Below the pieces are notes generated by a model. It did no database searches. It was not told the origin of the DNA and was given only the letters and a program-made list of their open reading frames with translations. Both the position numbers and the translations under genes were made by a program. Positions 11,824 to 23,998 of a stretch of 64,000 bases of DNA are shown in pieces. How positions within the stretch are numbered: the stretch's first letter is position 1; every line of letters starts with the position of its first letter. Origin of the DNA: Eucalyptus grandis. Lineage: Eukaryota > Streptophyta > Magnoliopsida > Myrtales > Myrtaceae. The DNA lies in the NCBI RefSeq assembly GCF_016545825.1, contig NC_052620.1, forward strand, positions 16,740,001 to 16,804,000, in the 5' to 3' direction.

Positions 11824-12207
11824 TAGGAAAAATCGCATAGATGATACCTAAACTTTTACTCAATATAAAATATAATATATAAAATTTCGATTTATTTAAT
11901 AAAATTCATTAACTTTAGTCCAATGTGTAATGTCGTCTATAAATTTTTAATTTATTTAATACGATCCTTAAACTTTTAATAAAGATTTAATTTAATTATT
12001 AAACTATATGAATACATTCAATATTATCCATGAATTTGAATTAGTAGAAAGACAACATTAAGCAATCTTCATATAATTAAAAATTAACTCGAATATGTAT
12101 CAAAAATTTAGTGATTATATTATAAATTGACTAAATTTCGAAAATCATATTGAACAAATTAAAAATATAAACATTACATTACACGTTAAGCAAAATTTTA
12201 TAAGCCA
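11824..12207. mobile_element. AT-rich MITE, same family as 23674-23992
   Basis: The left end 'ATCGCATAGATGATACCTAA' and the internal phrases 'CCTAAACTTTTA' and 'TCCAATGTGTAATG' parallel the element at 23674-23992. The right arm is a diverged inverted copy of the left. Boundaries are approximate and no duplication was identified. Confidence 0.45.
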
Positions 12208-12914
12208 CCTGCCTAATTATCCTGGATAATTATTATCTATCTTCCAATCATTTATCTCTCTTAACATATCCACAAATCAACGGTGACAGCACCGATTTTG
12301 CACAAAACCCAACAACATTCACAATTGAGCCCATCGGCCTGGTTCGTTTGAAATGGCCATGAAGTGAGGACGGCTGATTCATAAACCAAAGGCCCAGCTC
12401 GATCCGAAAGGGAAATGTGACACCCACATCCGAAAGAGATCACCCCGCAATTCTACGACTCCTGGAAATTGGAGAACCTTAGGTTATCAACGTAAGTATA
12501 GATAACCCAGAAACAACCATCTGAGCTATTGAAACTAATGCACCGATTAGCCGTTACTCTATTACTTTCCTTTGTCATTTTTTAAGCTCATATTGACTCG
12601 AAGGTCCAATGGTTCCCGAAAATCAACCCTAAGGGGACTTTTCTGGTTTGTGATGTTCAGCACTGATCGAGCTACGAGCTTGTTGGACTTGAAATCCACA
12701 CGAGGAAGGTAGTGTGTTAATAGCTGGCCCGTTCATTGGAACTAGCAAAAAGCCATGTCCCTTCGATCTCGAAGTGTTGAGTGAGAAACTCTCAAGAATC
12801 CAACTATGAAGACCTACGACCCACCTACCTCGCATCGCATTGCATCGCCAATTCTTGATCCTCCTAGGGAGGAAGATGCGAGCTAAAACCATATGCCTGA
12901 GAAAGTCCGGCATG
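12208..12914. other. Intergenic, no confident gene
   Basis: Short frames at 12261-12925 show no recognisable domain. Confidence 0.4.
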
Positions 12915-13250
12915 TTAGGGCTCACACAACAATCTAAAGAGGGGTGAATTTGTTATTTTTAAATAAAATTTAAAACCTTTTTGTGGGATACTTGATACTT
13001 CAGTAGAAGCAGAAACGATTAAATTAGTATTTATGCTTCTATCGAATACATAGAAGAATGATTTAAAGAGATAAGAGACTTTGCCAGCAAATATATGATT
13101 ATTCAACTTATAACTAAGCTTACATCCACTCTTAGGAACTAACACTCAAGAATGGAGTTGAATCCACTATAGGAGGTTGTAGATAGTAGCACATGCTGTT
13201 GGTATTCGAAGCTAGTAGATATCTCCACTAAAACACAAGCACCTCTATCA
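12915..13250 (-). mobile_element. Possible Copia LTR fragment, second family
   Basis: Read on the minus strand it ends with a 'CACCCCTCTTTAGATTG'-type sequence, and further in it has the 'ggattcaactcc...gtaagcttag' arrangement seen in Sirevirus-like LTRs. Overall the sequence differs from the LTRs at 985, 2511 and 59204. No terminal duplication was found. Confidence 0.35.
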
Positions 13251-13252
13251 CT

Positions 13253-14115
13253 TTTATGCTGTGTTTGGTGTAGGGTAAAATAAGACTAAAAATCTTTGAA
13301 AAATTCACTTGCCCAACACAATCTCCCACGATATCCACACCTCACTGCTTGAATTCTCTCACTAGCATCTCAAACCTACTCTCTTCAAAACTCCCTCCAT
13401 TTTTTCTCCTGCTAGTTTCGCTAAATCCACCTCCCAACCCTAGTCCTCACTTACGTTCACCATATCAGAGTTGCCGAGCGACCACAATGATCTAGTAGAT
13501 AAGGTAATAACGGCTGATGTAAGTGTGGCAATAGGGTGTTGGACACCGTCCGCGAAGCTCAGGTGCCACTTGACATCGAAGCTGACAATCCAAGGGAAGC
13601 GAGGGGCGAAGAGGAGGTGGACAGAGGTCCACTAGTGGATGGCAATGGGGCAGCAAGTAATTAGGGCGGACACGCCTCTATTGTGGACAACGAACTTGAA
13701 GGATCTAGCACACTCATGAAAGGATTTGAGTTCTTCCATGGTGAGAGCCATGATGTGTGACTTTTCCTTTTCACCCTAAGTTATCAAAGCACGACTGGCT
13801 TGATGGTGATGACAATCGGTGGCGGTCATGAGCGATGGCGCTTCTTACACAATGGCTGGAAGTGATGATGATTGGTTGTCATAGAGGAGGTCCTTGCGTG
13901 GTGGCCGGTGAAACCGGATGTGTCACTCCATTGTTGGAAAGAAGAATTTGTCAAGTTTTTTTCAATTTTCTTTATTTAATCCCGGTTTATCTCGCTCTTT
14001 AACCTAGATCTCTTATCTAGCTTTTTTTGTCTAATCCGAAGACATCGCCAAGCATTGGATAGGATATCTTGTTATCTTATTTAGACTTAAATCAAGACTA
14101 CCAAACATGGTCTTA
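13253..14115. mobile_element. Possible DNA transposon with imperfect terminal inverted repeats
   Basis: The left end TGTGTTTGGTGTAGGGTAAAA and the inverted right end CATGTTTGGTAGTCTTGA share a TGTTTGGT start followed by related AT-rich sequence. The core at 13480-13930 is more GC-rich and non-coding. A flanking duplication could not be defined. Confidence 0.4.
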
Positions 14116-14744
14116 AGCTCTTTGTTTGTAGATTATAATACCCCAGAACCCATTTTAGAGAGTATAGATCATAAAACTATAATTGTACACAGAGAGAGCC
14201 ATAGTCTATGGCCAATGAGGGCTATATGTTGAATCTCACTTTTAGAGTGACCAACGACGTTTCAACGGATATGCATAGGTGAAGATGATTTAACAACCCA
14301 GAGTCACCTAAGAGAGAGAGGGAAATTATTGGATGCACCCAAATCACATAAATTGATTGCATATAAACCATTATAACATGTGGATCTGACGTGACAAATC
14401 TAACGATTCATATATATCAGGCTAACTGTACCAAATGTACTAGTTACTTTTCGGGGAAGAAGGGGGACTAGACATTTCGCCTCCTTCGACCTGCGAAGCT
14501 TCCAATGCATCTTCCTTTGAATTTCAAAGGGCGATTGCATCTAAAAGAAGAAAGGTCATTATATTCTTTTCCCACGTAAGAAAGATTTATTTAAGACTGC
14601 ATAACCATATTTCAACATCAAGTAAATATATAAACATAAGAACTGCAGAGAATGACCCTACAAATATTTTTTATTGTTAAGTACTACATCAGATAGACGG
14701 AAAATAAAAATCGAAGAAAAAGGAGGAAAAAAGGGGTAAAATAA

Positions 14745-15350
14745 CTAATCGTAGAGGATTGAGTTGATTGGCTCCAAAATCGCCATGGTCCCAGGACTCA
14801 GAACCTGGTAATCAGCCGAACACCAACCCTGACTAGAAGCCACAGCGCTCAACCCAAACGGATCGCTATCAGCCGTCACGGAGCTCTGACCTGTCGATGC
14901 TTCTTGAGAATCTTCACTTGCATGATCCATCCATACTTTGGACTTCAAACCCGGATTCCCAGCAGAAAAAGGCCAGCTCACGTCGTCATCTTCATCAATT
15001 GTAATGGTGGCCCCCGCGGCAAGACGGCGGCCGGCATCAGGAAGCATGCAGAGAGAGGCCGGTGCCGGTGCCAGTGCCAGTGCCGCCACTGTTGTGGGTG
15101 CACCGGTCAGCTTCTGGACGACGGCCTTGAAGTCAGCGTAGTCCACCGTGTACACCCGCTTCGGGACCGGTGGCAGCGGCGCTATGGGCATCTTCTCGCA
15201 TGGACGCTTCGGTGCCATGGCATTCATCTTCTTGCGAAGTGAGTAGATGGAGCTGATGTGGGAAGAAGAGGGTCTTTGTCCCTGTTTTGCATTATTCTCG
15301 GTGAGTGAGTTTGAGGAATGAGGAGGAGAGTCGAGCGGGTGGGCTTCCAT
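14745..15350 (-). CDS. VQ-motif transcriptional cofactor
   Basis: Intronless minus-strand gene for 201 residues, typical of plant VQ proteins. The signature F-x3-V-Q-x-L-T-G is complete at residues 74-83 (F74, V78, Q79, L81, T82, G83). A basic proline-rich stretch (about residues 44-65) precedes it. After it come an alanine-rich segment, an acidic IDEDDD patch (about 118-123) and a Ser/Asp-rich C terminus ending SILYD. VQ proteins are nuclear partners of WRKY transcription factors and MAP kinases in defence and development; binding is through the VQ core. The first ATG (15348-15350) is used; a second in-frame ATG at residue 42 keeps the VQ motif. A TATATAA box lies about 85 bp upstream, and duplicated W-boxes lie about 330-360 bp upstream. 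The family is certain; the exact orthologue is not. Confidence 0.93.
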   Translation of the reverse strand: MEAHPLDSPPHSSNSLTENNAKQGQRPSSSHISSIYSLRKKMNAMAPKRPCEKMPIAPLPPVPKRVYTVDYADFKAVVQKLTGAPTTVAALALAPAPASLCMLPDAGRRLAAGATITIDEDDDVSWPFSAGNPGLKSKVWMDHASEDSQEASTGQSSVTADSDPFGLSAVASSQGWCSADYQVLSPGTMAILEPINSILYD

Positions 15351-15430
15351 TGATTTTTCAGGAGAGCTTTGGGCTTAGAGTGGGATTTCTTTTCGGGAGG
15401 AGAGCTTGGAAATTGAGCACGAGAGTGCTG

Positions 15431-15441
15431 GTTTATATAAT
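15431..15441 (-). promoter_or_regulatory. Candidate TATA box of the VQ gene
   Basis: Read on the minus strand the sequence is ATTATATAAACC, about 85 bp upstream of the VQ start codon. This is a reasonable position given a short 5' leader. Confidence 0.65.
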
Positions 15442-15670
15442 GGTTTTTAAGGTCCCCACTTTTGAAGGATCTATTTTTTTTAAAAAGAAAATTTGTACAA
15501 TTAATATAATATTCAGCCAGTACTATTCAAGCGTTAATGGAAAGTGCGTTTTTTATTAATATTATTTTTTATTACTCGATGGAAAGGTAAATTGCAATTT
15601 CCTCGTAGTTTCCTGTGAAAAAGAAATAGGAGCAAAGCTAGAATGTTCGGTTTGTGATTTTTATTGGGAG

Positions 15671-15716
15671 AGCTTAGCAAAAGTCAAATACCTAGCTTAG
15701 CAAAAGTCAAATACCT
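15671..15716 (-). promoter_or_regulatory. Perfect 23-bp tandem duplication carrying W-box cores
   Basis: Two identical 23-bp copies abut (15671-15693 and 15694-15716). On the minus strand, the VQ gene's sense strand, each contains TTTGACTTTTG with the W-box core TTGACT, the site WRKY factors recognise. The cores lie about 330-360 bp upstream of the VQ start codon. A further palindromic pair AAGTCATTGACTT lies at about 15780-15792. Confidence 0.75.
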
Positions 15717-15817
15717 AGAGAGAGCTCAAATCTAAGTCCGTCAATATATTTAGTTGAATTCATCTTCATTCAAAAACTTAAGTCATTGACTTATGAATCA
15801 ATTATGATATATTAACT

Positions 15818-16542
15818 TATGAAGTATCGACACTCTCAAGGAGCTTTCGTATTATGTTCATATTTCGACATGTGTCTAATACTCTCGACACTCGATCAAC
15901 ATATGTCGGAAAATTCGATACATAGTCAATTTTTTACTCTCTTTGATATTCAAGTCAAAATTTCGATATGCAAGTTTCTGATACATGATTCCAATATGCG
16001 ATGTCAATTTTAAAAATTTTCAATAAATGAATAGTCAAAATATATATGTGAAAAAAATAAAAATCAATAATAAAAATAACAAATTAGGAAATAAGAAAAA
16101 CTTAATGTTTTCTTCTCTTTATCTTTTTACTCTCATTTTTCGTTATATACAATTTACCCTCAAGTTTTTTCTTTTTCCTTTCGACACATCGACATGCAAG
16201 TCTATAATGTGAATTACTTTTTTTTTTTTTTTTCATTTTCAAGTTTTTTAGATTTATTGAAATTGAGTTGAATTTGTCAAATTGAAACAGTGAAGGATAT
16301 TAATAAATTGTGGATTAATTTTTTTAGTATAAATTTATTATAGGATTTTTATTTTTATTATTATTTATTTGTGAATTTGAATCAGATTAATAATAATTTA
16401 CTATTTATATATAAAATATACATTAATATACAATATGTCCCAACGTATCGAAATTTTTTATATTTTGAGAAACGACGTGTCAGCGTATCGTGCCGTGTCG
16501 TGTCGTGTTGCATGTCGCGTATCGATGTCGATGCTACTTAAA
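15818..16542. mobile_element. hAT-like element, CGTGTCG family, copy A
   Basis: A 725-bp segment bounded by an identical TATTAACT at 15810-15817 and 16543-16550 (the identity extends to 9 bp). Its ends are inverted relatives, TATGAAGTATCGAC against TTTAAGTAGCATCGAC. The right end has the CGTGTCGTGTCG-type subterminal repeats and the 'TTTTGAGAAACGACGTGTC' block shared with the elements at 44573-45689 and 52722-53830. No captured gene is recognisable; the interior is AT-rich. Confidence 0.8.
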
Positions 16543-16550
16543 TATTAACT

Positions 16551-18950
16551 GCTTAACACCACACTAATTCTCCAATATGGGACTTATTTAATATAACTAA
16601 CACATATATCCATTTGCTTTTGGGTCATGAGGTCATTCTTTCAATTTTTCTAAATCTATAAAGTTTAAGCAAAAAATTGCAAATTATCAATTGTGTGTCT
16701 AAACTTTATGAACAATCGTTATAATGGCATTTAAGTCATTTTGGCTAGTTACGTCAGAAATTTGGTAAACTGAATTACTAGATTTACTTAAGTGATCGCT
16801 TTTAAAAGTTGTGACGCTTATAAGATTGTTAGAATTGTTTAGGCACCAATGTGGGCATTAGACAATGATTGTAATGCTGATTTTTGTCCTTTGTTGTAGG
16901 ATTACATGTGTGAAGTATTCGTGTAATTATATTGCATACATAGTCTGTGTAAAGATATTATTTACACAAGTTGGCAGATCTCTGTTAAGTATGTTTGTTT
17001 CTCAAACAATCTTCAGTGATTTGAGTAAGTACTTCTTGAATAAATTGTATTTGTGAATGGTACATTCCCTTGTGCTTTATTATTACGATTATGATCGGAT
17101 GTCCACCACAAGGGGTCATGACTTCATATCTAAGGTCCTCAGCCTCAGACCTCACGAAATTTGCCGTCATTTGAGGCCAGAGTGGCCATTCACATGATGG
17201 TTGCGGGTAGGAGCTCCTAGCCTTCTCAACAAGGGTGTAACAACGGTGGCGGAGCGGTGTAACCCCGGTCTAGCTAATGCAATGGTGAGATAGACACAGA
17301 AGGAGGGAAGTCAGGAACAGGAGAGATAGAGCACTGTTTTAGGATGTTTTAGACTTTAGGGTAAATTTATCAGCAAAGTCTCAACGGTAGTTTGTTCACT
17401 TCATTTTTCGGGATTAAGTGTACTTATCCTTTATTTCGAGACGTTTGAACCCGTAAACAAAAAGTGAAAATGAGGCTGCTCCTTCGCCTTTTTTTATTCG
17501 GAAATGTGACTGGAGATGGCTCGACGGCGGGCCGGAGACAGCAATGCGCAGTTGACTATTGCGTAAAGAAGAGACGAATGATTAAACGTCAAAATCTTAA
17601 ATTGTCGTTTGTCGTCGGCGCTCGTGACCTGACGCTTGCAATCGAGTCCCTAGAAGTTGTAGGGTGGACTTTTTCAACCTGCACGAACGTTAAACTTTTC
17701 TTTCTTACGTGTGAAATAGAGTTTTCTTACTAGCTAGTCTTTTTTTTTTTTTTGGTCGGTTACTAGCTAGTCTTGCGTATATGGCAATCTTGTTCATGTT
17801 TTACTCGGTCACCGATAGATAATGTGCTTATGATTATGCACACAAGATTATGGTACTAAAAAGAACTTAACCTGCCAGGTGCCAATATTCTTTCTTGTTG
17901 AGGAAATTATTCGACATGAAGCTACCAGCCTACCATATTTCAAATTAGTTGGATGTTACAAGATATGCATATACTTCTTTCGTACGAAATGATAGAGAAA
18001 ATATGTTAGCATCTACATAATCTGACTTAAAGATTAGAGATACCAGATATAACCTACCATTACTTTAAAGTCAGGGCACTATCTCTATCGCTATGCATGT
18101 ACTAGGTTGTGCAATCATGCATAGTTTAGTATATTGCTTGTATTTACAACTTTCTAGAGAGCGATGGTGAGTGTATTAACAGTGTTTTTATTTATGTAAA
18201 TCTAAGGAGTCTTTCCATTATAAGCACAAGTGAGGGTAATGTGCTAGAGAGATGTTGTAGCTTCACTAGGGTCCAATTAGAGCAGGATCTGCTGCTGTGG
18301 CAGGGAAGTTGTACGTTCTCATGATATACTTAACATCGAGTTTATCCCCTGCTGCTGCTAGCGTTAGAAGAGAAGAACAGGAGTTGTTTTAATGTCTCAA
18401 GTTGTTGCCAGATCAATAAGTTTGGTTTGAAACATCGAGTCGAAGAGTGAAAGGTCCGAGTCAAAACGGTGCTCAACATTAGCTGTTGGGCGACCGACCT
18501 AGAAACCCATGCCTGGGCGGGCGCTCCGATAATGGTTAGCCAGCTTATTGCAAACTTAGGACTTTCAAGTTTATTTCATGCCTATTTTATCTAGCGTACA
18601 GCAGCTAAGATAAATTCCTTGATAATTCCTGGAGAGAGCTACGAGAGAATGTGAGATTGCATTTTGGGAATCGCTCGGGGTGTTTTGAGAGCAGGAAACA
18701 AGCGAGACACTATGCGATTGGTGCTTTTAATTCTTCGAATTATAGTGGTACTAGTGTGGCTGCTTTATTTGTGCAAAATCACAGTTATACATGTATGTAA
18801 CGACTATGGTTATTTATGAGCACCCTAAATGTTTGTTTCTTTGGCCAGAACAAGAACAATGAAGCTGTAGTTGCAAGGAAGTGCTTAAGATCACTCATGA
18901 CATCACAAAATTCTCCAAAATTGAGTCAATGGAAGATTTAGACACATGCG
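16551..18950. other. Intergenic, no recognisable gene
   Basis: Several short frames exist, the longest 89 codons at 17464-17733, but none shows a known domain or gene structure. Confidence 0.4.
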
Positions 18951-19676
18951 CATGAGATTAATGGCCAGCCGCCACTTCCACTTGCAAAGCTTGGATTTTC
19001 CACGTGCAGTAAAAATTAATTTTAGACATGAGCTGGTTCTTAAAAGGTTCAAGGGAAAAGAAACAAGGGGAAGAACCTAGGGGCGGAACTCCTCAATGTC
19101 ACCTCTCGTATTCCAACCTCACTTGGAAAGAAAAAATTGATAAGGGATTGGATAGGCAGGTAGAGCGGGCGATTGCACGTTCAAAAGGATTGGCATCCAA
19201 GCTGGACACCGGATTATCGAACCACCACTGGTAAATTATTGTTGGAACTTGCACCTCTGTGCATCGCACAGTATCTTTAACCGACTTACCATTCAATACC
19301 CCGGGTTAAAGATACTATGACGTGCACCATGACGTGCACGTGAGATTCATGGCCAGCCGCCGCTTCCACTTGCGGAAGCATGGATTTTCCACATACGTTA
19401 GAAGGAATTGATAAGGAATTGGATAGGCAGGTAGAGCGGGCGATTGCACGTTCAAAAGGATTGGCATCCAAGCTGGACACCGGATTATCGAACCATCACT
19501 GGTAAATTATTGTTGGAACTTGCACCTCTGTGCATCGCACAGTATCTTTAACCGACTTACCATTCAATACCCCGGGTTAAAGATACTATGACGTGCACCA
19601 TGACGTGCACGTGAGACTCATGGCCAGCCGCCGCTTCCACTTGCGGAAGCATGGATTTTCCACATACGTTAGAAGT
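18951..19676. repeat. 271-bp tandem repeat, about 2.3 copies
   Basis: A unit of about 271 bp starts at 19141 and again at 19412. The second ends near 19676 and is nearly identical to the first. A diverged partial copy of the unit's tail precedes them at 18951-19020. Each unit has a perfect 13-bp inverted repeat (AGTATCTTTAACC ... GGTTAAAGATACT) able to form a hairpin, then a duplicated TGACGTGCAC. No coding function is recognised. Confidence 0.85.
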
Positions 19677-19680
19677 TAAT

Positions 19681-20849
19681 TTAACGTGGACAAGAAGGCA
19701 ATAACTGTTCTATTTTTGACTCAACTAAAAGACAACCGCCCTATTTTGTTGATAGAAGATAATACAACCAATCAAATGCGGTTCGTCCGACTTTGTGAGA
19801 TCTCAATCATTACATGGTGACACAAATCACATTTCTTTTGCTTTTCAGCAAGAAAAGTTCATCTATGATTCATTCAATTCTTGAAAAATGAGCTTATTAC
19901 ATATAATATAAGAGACTAAATTGGAGAGTTGGAAGATTTAGAGAGAAGTAATAGTTACGGAGCAGGTCATTAGTTATGTAAAGCTTAAGAATTTGTCCAC
20001 TCTCATGTGAACTCCATCGTTTTAGTTGTTTGTCAATACCGAAATTTTATAATTTGAAGAATTGGTGATTTAGGGTCATTAGGAGATCACTTCAGACAAC
20101 AAGTATTTATTTCCTTTATAAATTAATTAGAATTGGTTTCTCTAAAGTTGCACATGATATGCAAACTAAATTAAAATGGTTGAAGGGTTTGTTGTACTTG
20201 ATCATCAAAATCGATATTTTCTACATTATATAAGAAAAATCAAGAGGGAGACTTGATGATGGTTACCATGTCTACATTTATTTTTTGAAAGAATGATTAA
20301 AAAAAAAGGAAATATAGCTGAATTAAGTATACCTAGTCAACCTTTCAGAATCACTGTTGTATCAAAATATTTCAGGAAAAACTTGAAAGCTACTATATAA
20401 AAAATAAAAAGTCACTGTAATTGTCTATTAGTATGACATGGTTAGATCAGTTTTAGCAGGAAAAAAAAGTATGACATGAATTAGATTATACTAGCAATAA
20501 TTTATATCCATAAATTTAATTTTCTCCTAAGCCGGCGCTAATGTTGTTATTTAAGTGGGTCAACAAATGCCATTAGCAGTGAGAAAATCAGAGAAGACTG
20601 CATTGTCATTATATTTAAACTGTTCCTAGTCATGTGACTAAATTCTAAGGTGAAACCAGCTAAGTGACAGATCTACCGGTCAATAAATAATTTCAAGTGT
20701 GCACTTATCGACGATCCACAAGAATATTTTCCTCGTACTTTGATGTGCACATCTCAGAAAGGGAAAGGAGAGGTTGCCCTGTGAATTCATCTTATTAGAC
20801 TTAATCAATCATACACAATCTATTTCCCTTTAAAAAAACAAAGAACTTT
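19681..20849. other. Intergenic, nothing recognised
   Basis: AT-rich, with no frame showing a known domain. Confidence 0.4.
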
Positions 20850-21370
20850 AATTATAGGTTCAATCTTAATCTGCCCCAATCTTTTTTTGGTCCAAAAAAT
20901 ACCACCAACTTTCAATTGAATCCCAAATCTACTTCACGTCCAAAAATCACCTCTAATTTTTTTTAAAACTATCAATATCACGAGGCCACTAGACGAGAAT
21001 CAAGAGCTATAAGCGAGGGCCACAAACCCTTGTCGGCAGCCCTCCCCTAGCTATGAGCAAGGGTCTCACCAGCTATTCGCCTAGTGGCTAATGGGGGTTG
21101 CTGAGCCTTAGTTGGTGGCCAACAGACAATGATAATCATCGGCCCTTAACAATAAATAAATAAATAAATGAGGAAAAATAAAAGAAAAAAGATAATATAT
21201 ATGATTCAAAATATATTAAAATATTATTAGTAAGACCCATGTCAACGAAGCCAAATGGACTTAATTGACAAAACGTGGAAAATGTTGAAAACTAAATTGG
21301 TACAATTAAAAAGTTTAATACTGAATTAGCAAAAGTACAATAAATTTATAACTTTTTTGACAATTTTCTC
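20850..21370. mobile_element. Degenerate Mutator-like MITE of the 31007 family
   Basis: The right arm (about 21240-21370) has the family's phrases 'aaattgacaaaacg', 'actaaattggtacaatt' and 'AACTTTTTTGACAATTTTCTC'. The middle is a GC-rich block of GCGAG/GCCCTC repeats followed by ATATTAAAATATTATT. The left arm is poorly preserved, so the start is approximate. Confidence 0.55.
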
Positions 21371-21920
21371 ATTGTTGTTCCATATAAAAGTAAGGATGGT
21401 GATAATTACACAATTTTTTTTATAGTGAACCTCTAACCCACCTAAATGTTGATAATTTTGAAGAAATTAGTAATAATTTTTAGATGTAATGGGTAGATTG
21501 GAGATTATGGTGAAAGTTTGTGATTTCTATTTTGACAAAAAGAGTGGGAAAAATTTGAGATCAACCTAAATGAGAGGTTTTTTGGCGAACTGAGCCATCA
21601 TATGACGTCAAAAGGTTATTAATTTTGTGGTTGGCTTCATGTACACTGTACAGGTAGAATAAGTCTTTAAGTTTTATAAAACGATTGCCGGCTAGCCTCC
21701 GGTTTCCGGTAATCACAGGGGGAGGGCAACCAATTTCTTTCGCTTTCACAAGAATCTTTCCACCCCCGTCATGGTGGACGTCATCTATCTTTTCTATTGT
21801 CATTGAGATGGAACCTACCTTCCTCGTCGTGAAATAAGTCTCGACAAAAGTAGCTTTGGCTAGGAAACAAAATTAAAGAAAGCCCTCGAACTACCCATAA
21901 GGAGATAGATGAGCTGTCGG

Positions 21921-21951
<31 letters not shown>

Positions 21952-22143
21952 CGTATGGAGATAGAAATGCGTACATATCCTACACAGGTGGATGCATGTG
22001 TGTGTTTGGATATTTGAGCTATCCCTAATCATTATGATTAGATGTACTTCGTATCTTATGCTATCGTGATGATTAGTTGCGCGATCCAAGATTTAATTTA
22101 TCATTTCGTCCTCTGTTGCCTGCCTTTAACTGATGTGCCTGCA
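21371..22143. other. Intergenic with a 28-base poly-A run
   Basis: An uninterrupted run of 28 adenines lies at 21921-21948. No gene is recognised. Confidence 0.5.
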
Positions 22144-22617
22144 TCATCGAAGTGTCAACCGGCACGAGGCTGGCCACCACCGCCCATCACCCACTCTCTT
22201 GCGTGCATGAGTGTGAGCTCTTAATGAGCTCGCGATCATGACGACCTCTGGTCGAGAGCTCGAGCCTTGTGAAGAGCTCAGCCACGCGAGCTTGTAGCCA
22301 TGGCGAGCTCCAATCAGAGCTCGCCGTGGCCATTTGAGCCCTGCGTCCAGCTCGCCGTGTCCGTGATGGAGCGTGGGACCGTCGGTAACGTCAAACATTA
22401 GGTTTGATTGCGACGACCTTGGAGTGAGGAACCCGAGCGCTAGGAGAAGCGAGAGAGATGGGAAGTGCTGTGCATGATGGGGGTAGAGGTCATCACGCAA
22501 GGACGAGCTCGGACAAAGAACGCACTGGCGTGGCGGCGCTAGCTGAGAATGGGAATTGTATGCTTTGTTGATTTGATGGATGGATTCGTACATTTTGGTA
22601 GTTACATAATCTATCAC
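22144..22617. other. GC-rich GAGCTC-repeat block, probably a transposon core
   Basis: GAGCTC and GCTCGCC recur through 22200-22350, including the near palindrome GCGAGCTC-caatca-GAGCTCGC. The composition contrasts sharply with the AT-rich flanks, as in the cores of the inverted-repeat elements nearby. The minus-strand 157-codon frame through it has no recognisable domain. Confidence 0.4.
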
Positions 22618-23667
22618 TTAGATGACAAACTTTGAATTAAAAATATGGCACCCCTACCACAGCTTTTTCTTCATAGGGATATTGAAGGTAGTTTTAAGGA
22701 ATCATAACCATTTGGTTATGAAAAAGAAGAAAGTGCGCGTTTTTTCTTAAATAGAAGAGGCCAGCGGCTTTCTCGTTCTAAAGTTTCTCTCCATTAATCT
22801 AGAATTAGAGATAAATAAAATCACTTTTCTAGTAAGTGGGGGTGTCCGAAACTCTTTGACAACCGAAATAATTAAATTGGATGTGAAAGTCCCTTCATCC
22901 TACACGCATCAAGTAATTACCGGATACATGCAGATCTGCTCTCCCGGAGGATCTCCAAGGGCACTTGTCCTTACAACCTTAATGTGTAATCTGTGTGTTG
23001 GAAATCAAACTATTTTATTAATAAGTATGGTCAATTAGTGCTCCAAAGATGATTAATTAGTGCTCCAAAGCCACTTTTTAACATGATTCTTTGATGATGG
23101 AGCACCCTGTGATTTAATTGTCTCGCAACATTATTAGCCTTCATAATTCCACATGGATAATCAATTAATTGCTCGTTTAAAAGAAGATTGCATATCCTTT
23201 ACTGATAAGCAAATCTAACTGAATCAGCGTGAAATTATTTCGAGGGATTTGAAAACGTACTTTTGTATATTTTTACAATCTGTGCCCTTTCTTTATTCAT
23301 CCCACGTCAATACCGACAATTATTTCAAGGGCTTTTATCAGAAAAAATGTCCAATCAATCCTAAACTTAATGTATGGATGTTAATTCAATAATGAACTTT
23401 TAATTTTATGTCAATTTAGTTACAAACATTTTTGCAAAATTCCAATATAATCCTTCCGCTCAAGTTTCTTAAGAAATTGCTAATAGCAATGTGCCACGTA
23501 AAATGATCAGCAATAACTAAATCGCCACATTAGCAATTTACATTGTTATGAATGCATGCCATGTATATGTAGTTGAATCCAATGTAACATGTTGTGCTTC
23601 TTGAAATGAATGTGAAGTAAGGTATAATCTGTGCAAACAACATGTTACATAGACTGTGCAAAAAATG
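22618..23667. other. Intergenic, nothing recognised
   Basis: AT-rich sequence without a supported gene or repeat. Confidence 0.4.
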
Positions 23668-23673
23668 AAGAAG

Positions 23674-23992
23674 GGATATAATACAAATGGTCCCTAGACT
23701 TTGCCCCAATGTGTAATGTGATTTCTGAACTTTTAATAAATGTTCAATCTGGTCTCTGAATTATTATATCCATGGATTCAATATAGTCCCTAGATTCTCT
23801 AGTTCATAGACTAAATTGAATGTGTACAAAAAGTTCAAAGACGAATAGTTCAAAGACCATAATGAATAAATAAAAAGTTTAGAGACAATTTTACTCATTC
23901 GATAATGTTTAAGAATCACATTAAATAAATTAAAAATTTAGAGATAATATCATATATTGAGATAAAGTTTGGGATTACAAGTATCAATTTCC
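23674..23992. mobile_element. MITE with terminal inverted repeats
   Basis: A 319-bp element whose ends are inverted relatives over about 40 bases. The left reads GGATATAATACAAATGGTCC, and the right, inverted, GGAAATTGATACTTGTAATCC; both are followed by a CTTT-x-CCAATRTG-like block. AAGAAG flanks both ends exactly (23668-23673 and 23993-23998), a possible target duplication. The superfamily is not assigned. Confidence 0.6.
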
Positions 23993-23998
23993 AAGAAG

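Noticed and set aside
19028..19234. 68-codon frame starting in the tandem repeat region
   Set aside because: The second repeat unit does not preserve the start or the frame, and no domain is seen; more likely non-coding.
22144..22617. 157-codon minus-strand frame
   Set aside because: No domain recognised; it runs through GAGCTC-repeat GC-rich sequence typical of local transposon cores.
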